A stretch of 7,615 bases of DNA from an uncultured Gammaproteobacteria bacterium (lineage in GTDB: Bacteria; Pseudomonadota; Gammaproteobacteria; Pseudomonadales; Pseudohongiellaceae), in the NCBI GenBank assembly GCA_903926285.1, contig CAIYIP010000077.1, forward strand, positions 1 to 7,615. The letters are read 5' to 3'. The notes beneath the pieces were generated by a model. That model was given only the letters and a program-made list of their open reading frames with translations, had not been told where the DNA came from and made no database searches. Positions 1 through 6,351 of the stretch are shown piece by piece. Positions within the stretch are counted from its first letter, which is position 1. Each line of letters opens with the position of its first letter. A program made the translations under genes and the position numbers.

Positions 1-1827
1 CCCGTTTACGTTGTGCACTTCACGCAGAATGATGCCGCCCAGACCACTCAGAACTTGATGAGTCAAAATTATTGTAATGCGGAAGAAAAGGCCGCTATTG
101 CCGACGCGCTCATCGGCATAAAATTCAACAGTCCCTATGGCAAGGACTTCAAGAAATTCCTGCGCCATGGCATCGGCCTGCACCATGCGGGACTACTGCC
201 AAAGTATCGGGTGTTAGTGGAACAACTCGCACAAAAGGGCTTGCTGAAAATCATCTGCGGCACCGACACACTCGGCGTAGGTGTCAATGTGCCCATCCGC
301 ACGGTGCTATTGACGCAGCTCAGCAAATACAGTGGCGCCAAAACGGCCAACCTGACGGCGCGTGACTTTCATCAGATCACCGGGCGCGCGGGCCGCAAGG
401 GTTTTGACGACATCGGTTTTGTCGTCGGCATGGCGCCTGAGCATGTCCTCGAGAATGCCAGACTCGAAGCCAAGGCGGCGGGTGATCCGAAGAAGATGAA
501 GAAGCTGGTGAAGCGCAAGCCGCCGGAAAAATTTGTCATGTGGACTGGTGATACCTTTACGAATTTGCAGACAGCATCGCCGGAACCACTCGTCTCACGC
601 TTCCAGGTCACGCATGCCATGTTGTTGCAAGTGCTGAGCCGCAAGGGCGACGGCTGTCGTGCCATGCAGCAGCTTATCTCCGACAGTCATGAAACAGCGC
701 CGCAGAAGAAAGTGCATCGCAAGCGCGCATGGCAACTGTTTCGCTCGCTGCTCGAACGCCAGATCATCGAAATCTTACCGCTTTCCGAGCGCGCTGGTGG
801 CAGCAAGCTGCGCCTGAATATCGATCTGCAGGAGGACTTCTCGCTCAACCATGCGCTGTCACTTTATCTCATCGACACACTCGCGCTGCTGGATATGGCA
901 AGCCCCACGTATCCGCTCGACATACTTACACTCATCGAATCCATCCTCGAGAATCCCGACATCATTTTGCGCCGCCAGTTGGATGCGCTGAAAACAGAAA
1001 AAATGGCCGAGATGAAACAACAGGGCATCGAGTACGAAGAGCGCATCGCCAAACTCGACGCGCTGGAGTATCCCAAGCCACAGCGTGAATTTATCTACGG
1101 CACATTCGCTACTTTTTTAATGAAGCATCCGTGGGTGGGCCAGGAAAACATCCGCCCCAAGAGCATCGTGCGCGAGATGGTGGAGAACTTTGTCGACTTT
1201 CCAGGCTATATCAAACTCTACGATCTCGAGCGTTCGGAAGGAGTGCTGCTAAGACACATCGCGAGTGTACATAAAGTGCTCGCGCAAACCGTGCCGCCTG
1301 TATTCAAGAATGAAGACGTACAGGAAATCGAGGATTGGCTCGCGGGCTTGCTCCGCGGCACGGACAGTAGCCTGCTCGATGAATGGGAACGCCTCAAAAA
1401 TCCCGACTGGAAGCCTGACGAAGATGACACCACCAAAGCACTGGAGGTGATCGACATCACGAAGAACAAACGCGAGTTTACTGCCCTCATCCGCCTTGAG
1501 ATTTTTCACTTCCTGCGCTCGCTTGCAGCAGGCAGATACGATGATGCGGCAGCCATTGTGCCACCGTGGACTGAGGACGAACTCCATCAAATGACAGACG
1601 ACTATTACCAGGAGCACGCGCGTATAACGCTGGACCCTGAAGCACGCAATCACAAACATACCTACATCACGCAAGACGACGAAACGCGCGTGTGGACCGT
1701 TTCACAAGTGCTCGTGGATCCGGAAGGCCTGAACGACTGGCAAGCGACTTTCACCGTGGATAAGGCCATCGCCAGAGAAGAAGGCAAGCCGACCTTGACA
1801 CTGATCAGCGTTGCGGCCATTGCCTGA
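1..1827 (+). CDS. Ski2-like DEAD/DEAH-box helicase with DUF3516 C-terminal region (5' truncated)
   Basis: This is the C-terminal ~608 residues of a superfamily 2 ATP-dependent RNA/DNA helicase. Frame 1 is open from the first base (it reads PVYVVHFTQ), so the GTG at 13 is not the start and the N-terminal RecA domain with the Walker A and DEAD-type motifs lies off the window. The second RecA domain is clear: GLHHAGLLPKYR (about nt 175-210), motif V TDTLGVGVN (about 262-288) and motif VI QITGRAGRKG (about 373-402), whose arginines contact ATP. From about nt 430 the sequence (EHVLENARLEAKA, DPKKMKK, KPPEKFV, SRFQVTHAMLLQVLSR) matches my memory of the DUF3516 region found in a bacterial Ski2-like helicase family. 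That region continues to the TGA at 1825-1827. The physiological role of the family is poorly known, and RNA processing or repair is only an inference. The gene converges on the esterase and is unlikely to be functionally linked to the - strand cluster. No frameshift is seen. Confidence 0.9.
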   Translation, partial: PVYVVHFTQNDAAQTTQNLMSQNYCNAEEKAAIADALIGIKFNSPYGKDFKKFLRHGIGLHHAGLLPKYRVLVEQLAQKGLLKIICGTDTLGVGVNVPIRTVLLTQLSKYSGAKTANLTARDFHQITGRAGRKGFDDIGFVVGMAPEHVLENARLEAKAAGDPKKMKKLVKRKPPEKFVMWTGDTFTNLQTASPEPLVSRFQVTHAMLLQVLSRKGDGCRAMQQLISDSHETAPQKKVHRKRAWQLFRSLLERQIIEILPLSERAGGSKLRLNIDLQEDFSLNHALSLYLIDTLALLDMASPTYPLDILTLIESILENPDIILRRQLDALKTEKMAEMKQQGIEYEERIAKLDALEYPKPQREFIYGTFATFLMKHPWVGQENIRPKSIVREMVENFVDFPGYIKLYDLERSEGVLLRHIASVHKVLAQTVPPVFKNEDVQEIEDWLAGLLRGTDSSLLDEWERLKNPDWKPDEDDTTKALEVIDITKNKREFTALIRLEIFHFLRSLAAGRYDDAAAIVPPWTEDELHQMTDDYYQEHARITLDPEARNHKHTYITQDDETRVWTVSQVLVDPEGLNDWQATFTVDKAIAREEGKPTLTLISVAAIA

Positions 1828-1963
1828 CAACACAGTGAATGAGCGCAAGGTTGCTGGCAGACAGGCGTAAAGGCAAAGCTACACTATGGGGTAGCACCGC
1901 TATTCCGGAAAGGATTCCTGCATGCCAGCCATGCGCCAATCGGCTCCCTATGATCGGGAGAGA
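1828..1963. other. Convergent intergenic region with small inverted repeats
   Basis: This 136 bp lies between the ends of two convergent genes. It contains GGGGTAGC/GCTATTCC (1888-1906, 3-nt loop, two G-U pairs if transcribed from +), the palindrome TTCCGGAA (1903-1910), GCATG/CATGC (1920-1934, 5-nt loop) and CTCCC/GGGAG (1944-1960, 7-nt loop). The last of these sits three bases beyond the esterase stop codon. None is followed by a U-run in either direction, so no intrinsic terminator can be called. Short open frames here continue as antisense to the esterase and are not credible genes. Confidence 0.5.
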
Positions 1964-3613
1964 CTAGGCTTGCTGCGACAACACTCCCATAAGTGCCAGT
2001 CGTTCTTCACGGTAAGGATCAGCGACAAGACGCATGTCCAGATCAAGAAACATTGTCGCCCGGCTGTCACCATTGAAAGGATCCCATTGCGGCAATCCCG
2101 CTCTGTTTGGATTGCCAGTCCGTGCAAAGGCCACAATTGCGGCGGATACTTTATCAGCCATGCCCTGCAGTTCGGGTGCGTCACCGATCAGGGACACCGC
2201 TGTCTTCACATCGTCAAAGAAGAACGGAATATCCATAGTATGCATGGATCGCAGATTGCCGCCTGCAACCGGTGAATACCAGTCAAAGTAATACTTGTAG
2301 ACTGGTGCGGCACCAAGCGCCGCCTTGCGCTCGGCTTGGGTATCAGTACCTACGCGGAAGCCTGACACATCGGAGGCCAGAATCAGGTAAAGGTCCAGAT
2401 TGCTCGCTCGCGGCCTGCCGGCTTTGTAGACAGCAACCACCTGCCGCGCCTGTTCCGCATCCGTGCGCAAGACACGCTGGGCCATTATCTGCAGAGTTGC
2501 CTCATCCAGCTGATCATATTGCTGGTCGGTGTTCCAGGTTGCTTCTGTTTCCATGGAGCCGATCATCAGCGGAACATTAGCTGAAAGCGGCGTAGCGACC
2601 GGATCGAAGATGTGGGCCGGTATCGTCCTGCCATCCATTACTGGACCCCAATTGAAGGCTTGTATGTTCGCTGCTTCCCGAATGTCGTAGTAAGGAATAT
2701 CGAGGACTTTTGCCGCCTGCTCAGGCCGTATGTTCAGCGCTGCCAGAAAGCGCTCTGCCGTTTTGGTCGCATCTTCCCTTGAAATACTGGTGACTTGTGA
2801 GCCACTCATGGCGATACCGCGATGAAACAAGCCACGTGCGGAGGGCATTCCCAGCAGGGTGCTGACCTTACTGCCACCACCAGATTGCCCGAATACCGTC
2901 ACATTATCCGGGTCACCTCCGAAACGCTCAATATTGTCGCGAACCCACTCCAGCGAGGCGACGATATCGAGCATGCCGACATTGCTGGACTGTTCAAACT
3001 GGCTATTGCCGATGTCTGCCAGATAGAGATAACCCCAGATATTTACCCGGTGGTTTACCCCAACCACGACGACATCATGCTTGTCCGCGAGGTTGGTTCC
3101 ATCGTAACAACGATGACCGGCTGATCCTCCCCGGAAACCGCCACCGTGCAACCAGACCATGACGGGGCGCTTGCCACCGTCACCCAGCCCGGCAGTCCAT
3201 ACGTTCAGGCAAAGGCAATCTTCACCCGCAGGTTCGCGTCTATCCATGATGACAAATTCGGCCTGCGCGGTGGATTGTGGCACAGGACAACGGGGACCAA
3301 GTTCGAGCACATCGCGCACACCAGACCAGCCTGCATTTGCAGTCGGGGGCTGGAAGCGCCCCGCTCCGGCCGTGGTTGCTGCATAAGGCACACCCTTGAA
3401 GGAAAAAACCCGGTCCCGTCTGGCGCCACGGATGCTGCCAAGCGCAGTCTCCACTACCGGAGACAGGCCTTCAGTTGCTCCTGCAGTTTCTGCCACTTGC
3501 GCCCGGACCACAGCACTGGCACCAACAGCAACGGTACCTGCGGCCAGCGCCGTCAGCATAAACGCCCGCCGGTCCAGCGCCATGTTGCCTGATTCATTTT
3601 GGTGTTGCGGCAT
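1964..3613 (-). CDS. Exported type B carboxylesterase (COesterase family, Tat-type leader)
   Basis: This 549-residue alpha/beta hydrolase belongs to the carboxylesterase/lipase type B family (PF00135), which hydrolyses carboxylic esters; length is normal. Seen: oxyanion-hole loop WLHGGGFRGG (about 154-163), family signature EDCLCLNVW (131-139), nucleophile elbow FGQSGGGSK with Ser244, probable acid Glu357 in METEAT (Glu355 is the alternative) and His458 in SMHTMDIPF. The elbow is GQSGG, not the textbook GESAG; I recall the GQSGG form from other bacterial members. Cys109 (RCP) and Cys133 occupy the places of the first disulfide of the cholinesterase/carboxylesterase family, which fits an oxidising compartment. 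The N-terminus has a twin-arginine leader, LDRRAFM (13-19), then a hydrophobic stretch TALAAGTVAVGASAVVRAQ, so Tat export to the periplasm is likely. The ATG at 3613 is preferred because a G-rich Shine-Dalgarno precedes it; ATG at residue 11 would also keep the RR motif. It is the last gene of the - strand run. The natural ester is unknown. Confidence 0.9.
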   Translation of the reverse strand: MPQHQNESGNMALDRRAFMLTALAAGTVAVGASAVVRAQVAETAGATEGLSPVVETALGSIRGARRDRVFSFKGVPYAATTAGAGRFQPPTANAGWSGVRDVLELGPRCPVPQSTAQAEFVIMDRREPAGEDCLCLNVWTAGLGDGGKRPVMVWLHGGGFRGGSAGHRCYDGTNLADKHDVVVVGVNHRVNIWGYLYLADIGNSQFEQSSNVGMLDIVASLEWVRDNIERFGGDPDNVTVFGQSGGGSKVSTLLGMPSARGLFHRGIAMSGSQVTSISREDATKTAERFLAALNIRPEQAAKVLDIPYYDIREAANIQAFNWGPVMDGRTIPAHIFDPVATPLSANVPLMIGSMETEATWNTDQQYDQLDEATLQIMAQRVLRTDAEQARQVVAVYKAGRPRASNLDLYLILASDVSGFRVGTDTQAERKAALGAAPVYKYYFDWYSPVAGGNLRSMHTMDIPFFFDDVKTAVSLIGDAPELQGMADKVSAAIVAFARTGNPNRAGLPQWDPFNGDSRATMFLDLDMRLVADPYREERLALMGVLSQQA

Positions 3614-3618
3614 AACAT

Positions 3619-3624
3619 CCCCCT
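3619..3624 (-). promoter_or_regulatory. Ribosome binding site of the carboxylesterase gene
   Basis: Read on the - strand this is AGGGGG, five bases before the ATG at 3611-3613. It supports the long start over the internal ATG at residue 11, which has no comparable signal. The all-G core is unusual beside the standard GGAGG, and the tannase-like gene upstream has a similar one. Confidence 0.6.
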
Positions 3625-3628
3625 AGGG

Positions 3629-3696
3629 AAAAAAACTCAGTAAAAAAGCTTCAAATCTGCAGACACAGGTGTTTGCAACTCCTGATATGCCTGCAG
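3629..3696 (-). terminator. Possible weak terminator or attenuator after the decarboxylase gene
   Basis: On the - strand, just past the decarboxylase stop, two CTGCAG hexamers (3691-3696 and 3657-3662) can pair as an outer stem. They enclose CAGGAGT/ACACCTG (3684-3678 with 3672-3666, one mismatch, 5-nt loop). Downstream come a run of six T (3647-3642) and a run of seven T (3635-3629). The U-runs start about 10 bases after the outer stem instead of directly after it, so this is not a textbook intrinsic terminator. It could reduce read-through into the carboxylesterase gene or be a processing site. Confidence 0.3.
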
Positions 3697-3697
3697 C

Positions 3698-4681
3698 TTA
3701 TTTGAGTTCGAGGTTGAACAGTCTGATCGCATTGGTGCGACCCATCTTCAACCGCTGTGCATTGGTTATCACGCTTGAATTATCGAACCAGGTGGACGCA
3801 TCCTCCATCTTTTCAAACGGATAGTCGGAACAGAAATAAATTTTGTCGTTGTCTATAGTATCCAGCGTGCAGCGGAAGGCCGGATCATTGAAATTGCCAC
3901 TTGTAGTGATGTGGAAGTGATCCCTGAAATAATCGCCCAGTGGCCGCTTGCCACGATAACCACGCGGAGAAAATCGCATGCGCGCATCAATGCGCCAAAG
4001 TCCGAAGGGAATATTTTCTCCAAGATGACCTATGCAAATTTTAAGTTTTGGATAGAGATCAAACAGGCCTGATCCACAAAGACGCAAAGAGTGAATCGAG
4101 GTTTCCACTGCAAAGCCCCAGGGCGCACTCATCAGCCATGGATGTCCTTCATAGTTTTTGGCCTGCGTGGGAATTTGCATACGCGGATGCAGATAGAAAG
4201 GCACGTCGAGTTCCGCTACGGTTGCCCAGAAAGAATGATATTCCGGCAGATCGTAGTATTTGGCATTCTCGGGATGGTCTACCTGCTGGAATCCGTTGAC
4301 CAAACAGCCTTTGAATCCGAGTTCTTTAACGCAGCGGGTGAGTTCTTTCGCTGCAACATCCGGATCATGCATGGGCAGCGCAGCAAGGCCGGCATAGCGG
4401 CCAGGATGTCTGGACACGGCATCGGCCATACGTTCGTTACTTTTCTGCGCGAGATGCAGCGCTTCATTGGCATTCAGAATTGCCTGCAGTCCTGGTGCAT
4501 TCAGAGACAGCAGCGCCACCTCGATACCGCTCTTGTCCATATGTTCAAGGCGCTCATCCCCAAGATCCAGTATCTGGCGGGTAAAATCTTTCCAGATGCC
4601 TCCGTCGCCGGCAAAGTTCCGCGCTTCTTCCAGGGTTTCTGTAATTGCAAAATGTTCTTCGAATCCAATTTTTCCATTCAT
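3698..4681 (-). CDS. Gamma-resorcylate (2,6-dihydroxybenzoate) decarboxylase-like amidohydrolase
   Basis: This 327-residue protein is an amidohydrolase-2 family (PF04909, ACMSD-like) metal-dependent decarboxylase. It closely follows the gamma-resorcylate decarboxylase pattern as I remember it, including the 327-residue length. Those enzymes non-oxidatively and reversibly convert 2,6-dihydroxybenzoate to resorcinol plus CO2. Metal ligands are in place: Glu8 and His10 (FEEHF), His165 (FYLHPR) and Asp286 (CSDYPFE). His219 and Glu222 (IGHLGEN) match the catalytic region, and the family segments LSLNAPGLQAI, LPMHDPD, YYDLPEY, ITTSGNF and GRTNAIRLF are all present. The position of Glu8/His10 fixes the start at the ATG at 4681, although the leader is AT-rich with no Shine-Dalgarno. 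No signal peptide is seen, so it is cytoplasmic. Neighbours are exported hydrolases, which suggests it takes a released aromatic acid. Other possible substrates are 2,3-dihydroxybenzoate, salicylate or another ortho-hydroxybenzoate; the family call is firm and the exact substrate is not. Confidence 0.85.
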   Translation of the reverse strand: MNGKIGFEEHFAITETLEEARNFAGDGGIWKDFTRQILDLGDERLEHMDKSGIEVALLSLNAPGLQAILNANEALHLAQKSNERMADAVSRHPGRYAGLAALPMHDPDVAAKELTRCVKELGFKGCLVNGFQQVDHPENAKYYDLPEYHSFWATVAELDVPFYLHPRMQIPTQAKNYEGHPWLMSAPWGFAVETSIHSLRLCGSGLFDLYPKLKICIGHLGENIPFGLWRIDARMRFSPRGYRGKRPLGDYFRDHFHITTSGNFNDPAFRCTLDTIDNDKIYFCSDYPFEKMEDASTWFDNSSVITNAQRLKMGRTNAIRLFNLELK

Positions 4682-4740
4682 ATTCTAAATAGTGTTCTTT
4701 GGTTTGATGTTAGTGGAAGGCAAACGGGCACTTGATTTAA

Positions 4741-4814
4741 CCCGCGGCTCAAAATTACAAAGGTCCCTGAATGCTTTCATTTCAATGAAGCTCCGGGCAG
4801 CCCGGTGCCGCGGG
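4741..4814 (-). repeat. Nested inverted repeats in the tannase-decarboxylase spacer
   Basis: A perfect 7-bp outer stem CCCGCGG (4741-4747) with CCGCGGG (4808-4814) encloses two side-by-side hairpins. The first is CCGGG/CCCGG with a 3-nt loop (4793-4805). The second is GCTTTCAT/ATGAAGC with one bulged base and a 4-nt loop (4773-4791). Together they could fold as a branched element two bases past the tannase-like stop codon (4817-4819). No U-run follows on either strand. A role in terminating, processing or stabilising the polycistronic mRNA is inference. The rest of the spacer, 4682-4740, shows no convincing promoter or Shine-Dalgarno. Confidence 0.5.
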
Positions 4815-4816
4815 GA

Positions 4817-6298
4817 TTATTGCGCCTCGCACACAAAGCTTTCAGCAATATCGGTGCTGCCCTCACCGGTCCAGGCAGCCACTTGCGGATACGGGCACAA
4901 TGGCCTCGTCATATCCACATTTCCATCCTGGATGCGCGATGATTCAATGCTGTCAGGTGCAATCCCCTGCTCACGCCAATTATCGATAGCATCAAGAAAA
5001 TTGGCCTGGTCCGGCCCTATGCCACCACGGCAATGGCCCATGCCAGGCATCATGAACATGCGCAACCAGTCAGACTGGTCACCACCCAGCGTGTTAAGCA
5101 CGGATGAATAATAATTGATGGAATTGTAGGGGGAAGGACCGGGGTCGTTCCAGCCATGATACATCAGCAACTTGCCGCCACGTGCCTTGAATTCACTCAA
5201 ATCCGGATCTATCGACGAGACATCATCCGCCCTCGCCAGCGCCAGCCTGGTATCGGTGTCCAGATCAAAGGTCTGCCAGTCCCAGTCCGGATCCTGATGA
5301 GCAATGTATTTGAACGTATCAGACTGCAGCGTAGGCGGAACTGCGCCCTGCTCCAGCATGCGCCAACCCAGTTCAAATCCCGGTGCATGTCCCGGATACA
5401 CTTCCTCGCCGGTACTCATTTTGACAGGCGCATAAACCTGTCGCACCGACGCAACCTGTTCCGGTGTCAGGCAATCAGTGGTGGCTGTCGCTGAACACTG
5501 CAGGGTTTGTGGGTCAAAATGACAGGCCATTGGATTATTCAGGAACCCGTCGTTGACTCCGTCGACAGATTCACAAGCGGCAAGCACCGCATTGTGGAGT
5601 AACTGCACCTTCTCCGGTGGCAGATACAGGCTTTGATCAGACAGGATAGAGACCATGCTGTGCATCTGGGCAGCACTGACATTAAACATGTTGTTTACGG
5701 GAGCCCCGGCGATTATGGCATCAAAATCTTGCGGAAAACGTTGGGCTTCCATAAGTCCCTGCCGGCCGCCGGTGGAACAGCCTTCAAAATACGACAGTGT
5801 CGGCGCCCGCTCATAAAAGCGCCCTATGATGGTTTTGGAGTGGACCGCCATTTCATGCATTGAACGATAGCCGAAATCCACGAGTTTTTCAGGATGCCCC
5901 ACAGCAAAGGCTGCACTGTATTCCTTGTGGCCTGTATCGTTCGACGCCACTGCATAACCTTCTTCCAGACCCGATGCCATTGCCGCGTAGCTAATAGAGC
6001 CCGCCCAGCCACCATTACCCAGGGCCAGAAATTTCCCGTTCCAGTCTGTGCTCGGCATCCACAGTTCCATCTCTATGTGAGAATCAGCAGACGGCGTCAG
6101 TATCACTTTCACGCTGCAGTGAGAGGGAAGTTTCACCGCCAGGGCCGAGTCGGGTATCTGATAATCGCCGGCAGGCACTTCCTCTGCGGCTGTGATGGCG
6201 ACATTGTCCAGATCCAGCGTCCCGATTTCTTCACAAGTACTGCCCAGCACCGGACCAGCCATGCCGAGGAACAACACAAAAGGTACTTTATTTGCCAT
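4817..6298 (-). CDS. Exported tannase/feruloyl esterase-family hydrolase
   Basis: This 493-residue alpha/beta hydrolase belongs to the tannase/feruloyl esterase family (PF07519), whose members cleave esters of aromatic acids: galloyl, feruloyl, chlorogenate, and mono-hydroxyethyl terephthalate in MHETase. The family's CS-D-HC signature is complete: Cys174-Ser175 (GCSTGGRQ), Asp385 (HGWNDPG) and His422-Cys423 (GMGHCRGG), with the two cysteines expected to bridge Ser and His. LGNGGWAGS (about 93-101) forms the oxyanion side, and DGVNDGFLNNP (about 246-256) resembles the calcium-binding loop in the lid domain. Many further cysteines suit the periplasm or outside. The N-terminus MANKVPFVLFLGMAGPVLG is a Sec signal; it is not a lipobox, since Cys22 lacks Leu at -3. 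I chose the ATG at 6298, preceded by GGGGG and followed by this signal. A GTG at 6352, giving 511 residues, would bury the signal behind an unlikely hydrophilic extension. It lies 53 bp after the amidohydrolase gene, probably in the same operon. The exact ester is unknown. Confidence 0.9.
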   Translation of the reverse strand: MANKVPFVLFLGMAGPVLGSTCEEIGTLDLDNVAITAAEEVPAGDYQIPDSALAVKLPSHCSVKVILTPSADSHIEMELWMPSTDWNGKFLALGNGGWAGSISYAAMASGLEEGYAVASNDTGHKEYSAAFAVGHPEKLVDFGYRSMHEMAVHSKTIIGRFYERAPTLSYFEGCSTGGRQGLMEAQRFPQDFDAIIAGAPVNNMFNVSAAQMHSMVSILSDQSLYLPPEKVQLLHNAVLAACESVDGVNDGFLNNPMACHFDPQTLQCSATATTDCLTPEQVASVRQVYAPVKMSTGEEVYPGHAPGFELGWRMLEQGAVPPTLQSDTFKYIAHQDPDWDWQTFDLDTDTRLALARADDVSSIDPDLSEFKARGGKLLMYHGWNDPGPSPYNSINYYSSVLNTLGGDQSDWLRMFMMPGMGHCRGGIGPDQANFLDAIDNWREQGIAPDSIESSRIQDGNVDMTRPLCPYPQVAAWTGEGSTDIAESFVCEAQ

Positions 6299-6304
6299 GG
6301 TTTG

Positions 6305-6309
6305 CCCCC
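6305..6309 (-). promoter_or_regulatory. Ribosome binding site of the tannase-like gene
   Basis: GGGGG on the - strand lies six bases before the ATG at 6296-6298. It decides the start: the upstream candidates (ATG at 6325, GTG at 6352) have no such signal, and the protein from 6298 begins directly with a Sec signal peptide. Confidence 0.55.
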
Positions 6310-6351
6310 AGGAGGAATTCGACATATTCAGGTGCAGAGCGCGCCAAAACA

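Noticed and set aside
1249..1674. 141-codon open frame on the - strand inside the helicase gene
   Set aside because: It overlaps a conserved family region of the helicase on the other strand and shows no domain or motif.
1922..2275. 117-codon + strand frame starting in the convergent intergenic region
   Set aside because: Nearly all of it is antisense to the carboxylesterase C-terminus, with no ribosome site and no recognisable motif.
4091..4735. 214-codon open frame on the + strand
   Set aside because: It is antisense to the well-supported decarboxylase, has no recognisable domain, and has the cysteine-, arginine- and histidine-rich look of a shadow frame.
4741..4814. tRNA-like geometry: 74 bases with a perfect 7-bp closing stem
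   Set aside because: Neither strand has a T-arm with GTTCGA-like loop next to the closing stem, a D-arm, a 3' discriminator-CCA context or a plausible anticodon arm. It is better described as nested inverted repeats.
4682..4816. Promoter upstream of the decarboxylase (TAGAAT beside the start, TTGCCT further up)
   Set aside because: TAGAAT directly abuts the ATG, which would put the transcription start inside the gene, and no -35/-10 pair has suitable spacing.
5690..5860. Possible PET-degrading enzyme from the tannase-family (MHETase) similarity
   Set aside because: The CS-D-HC motif is shared by the whole family. Nothing visible in the sequence singles out MHETase specificity, and no PETase-like partner is present.
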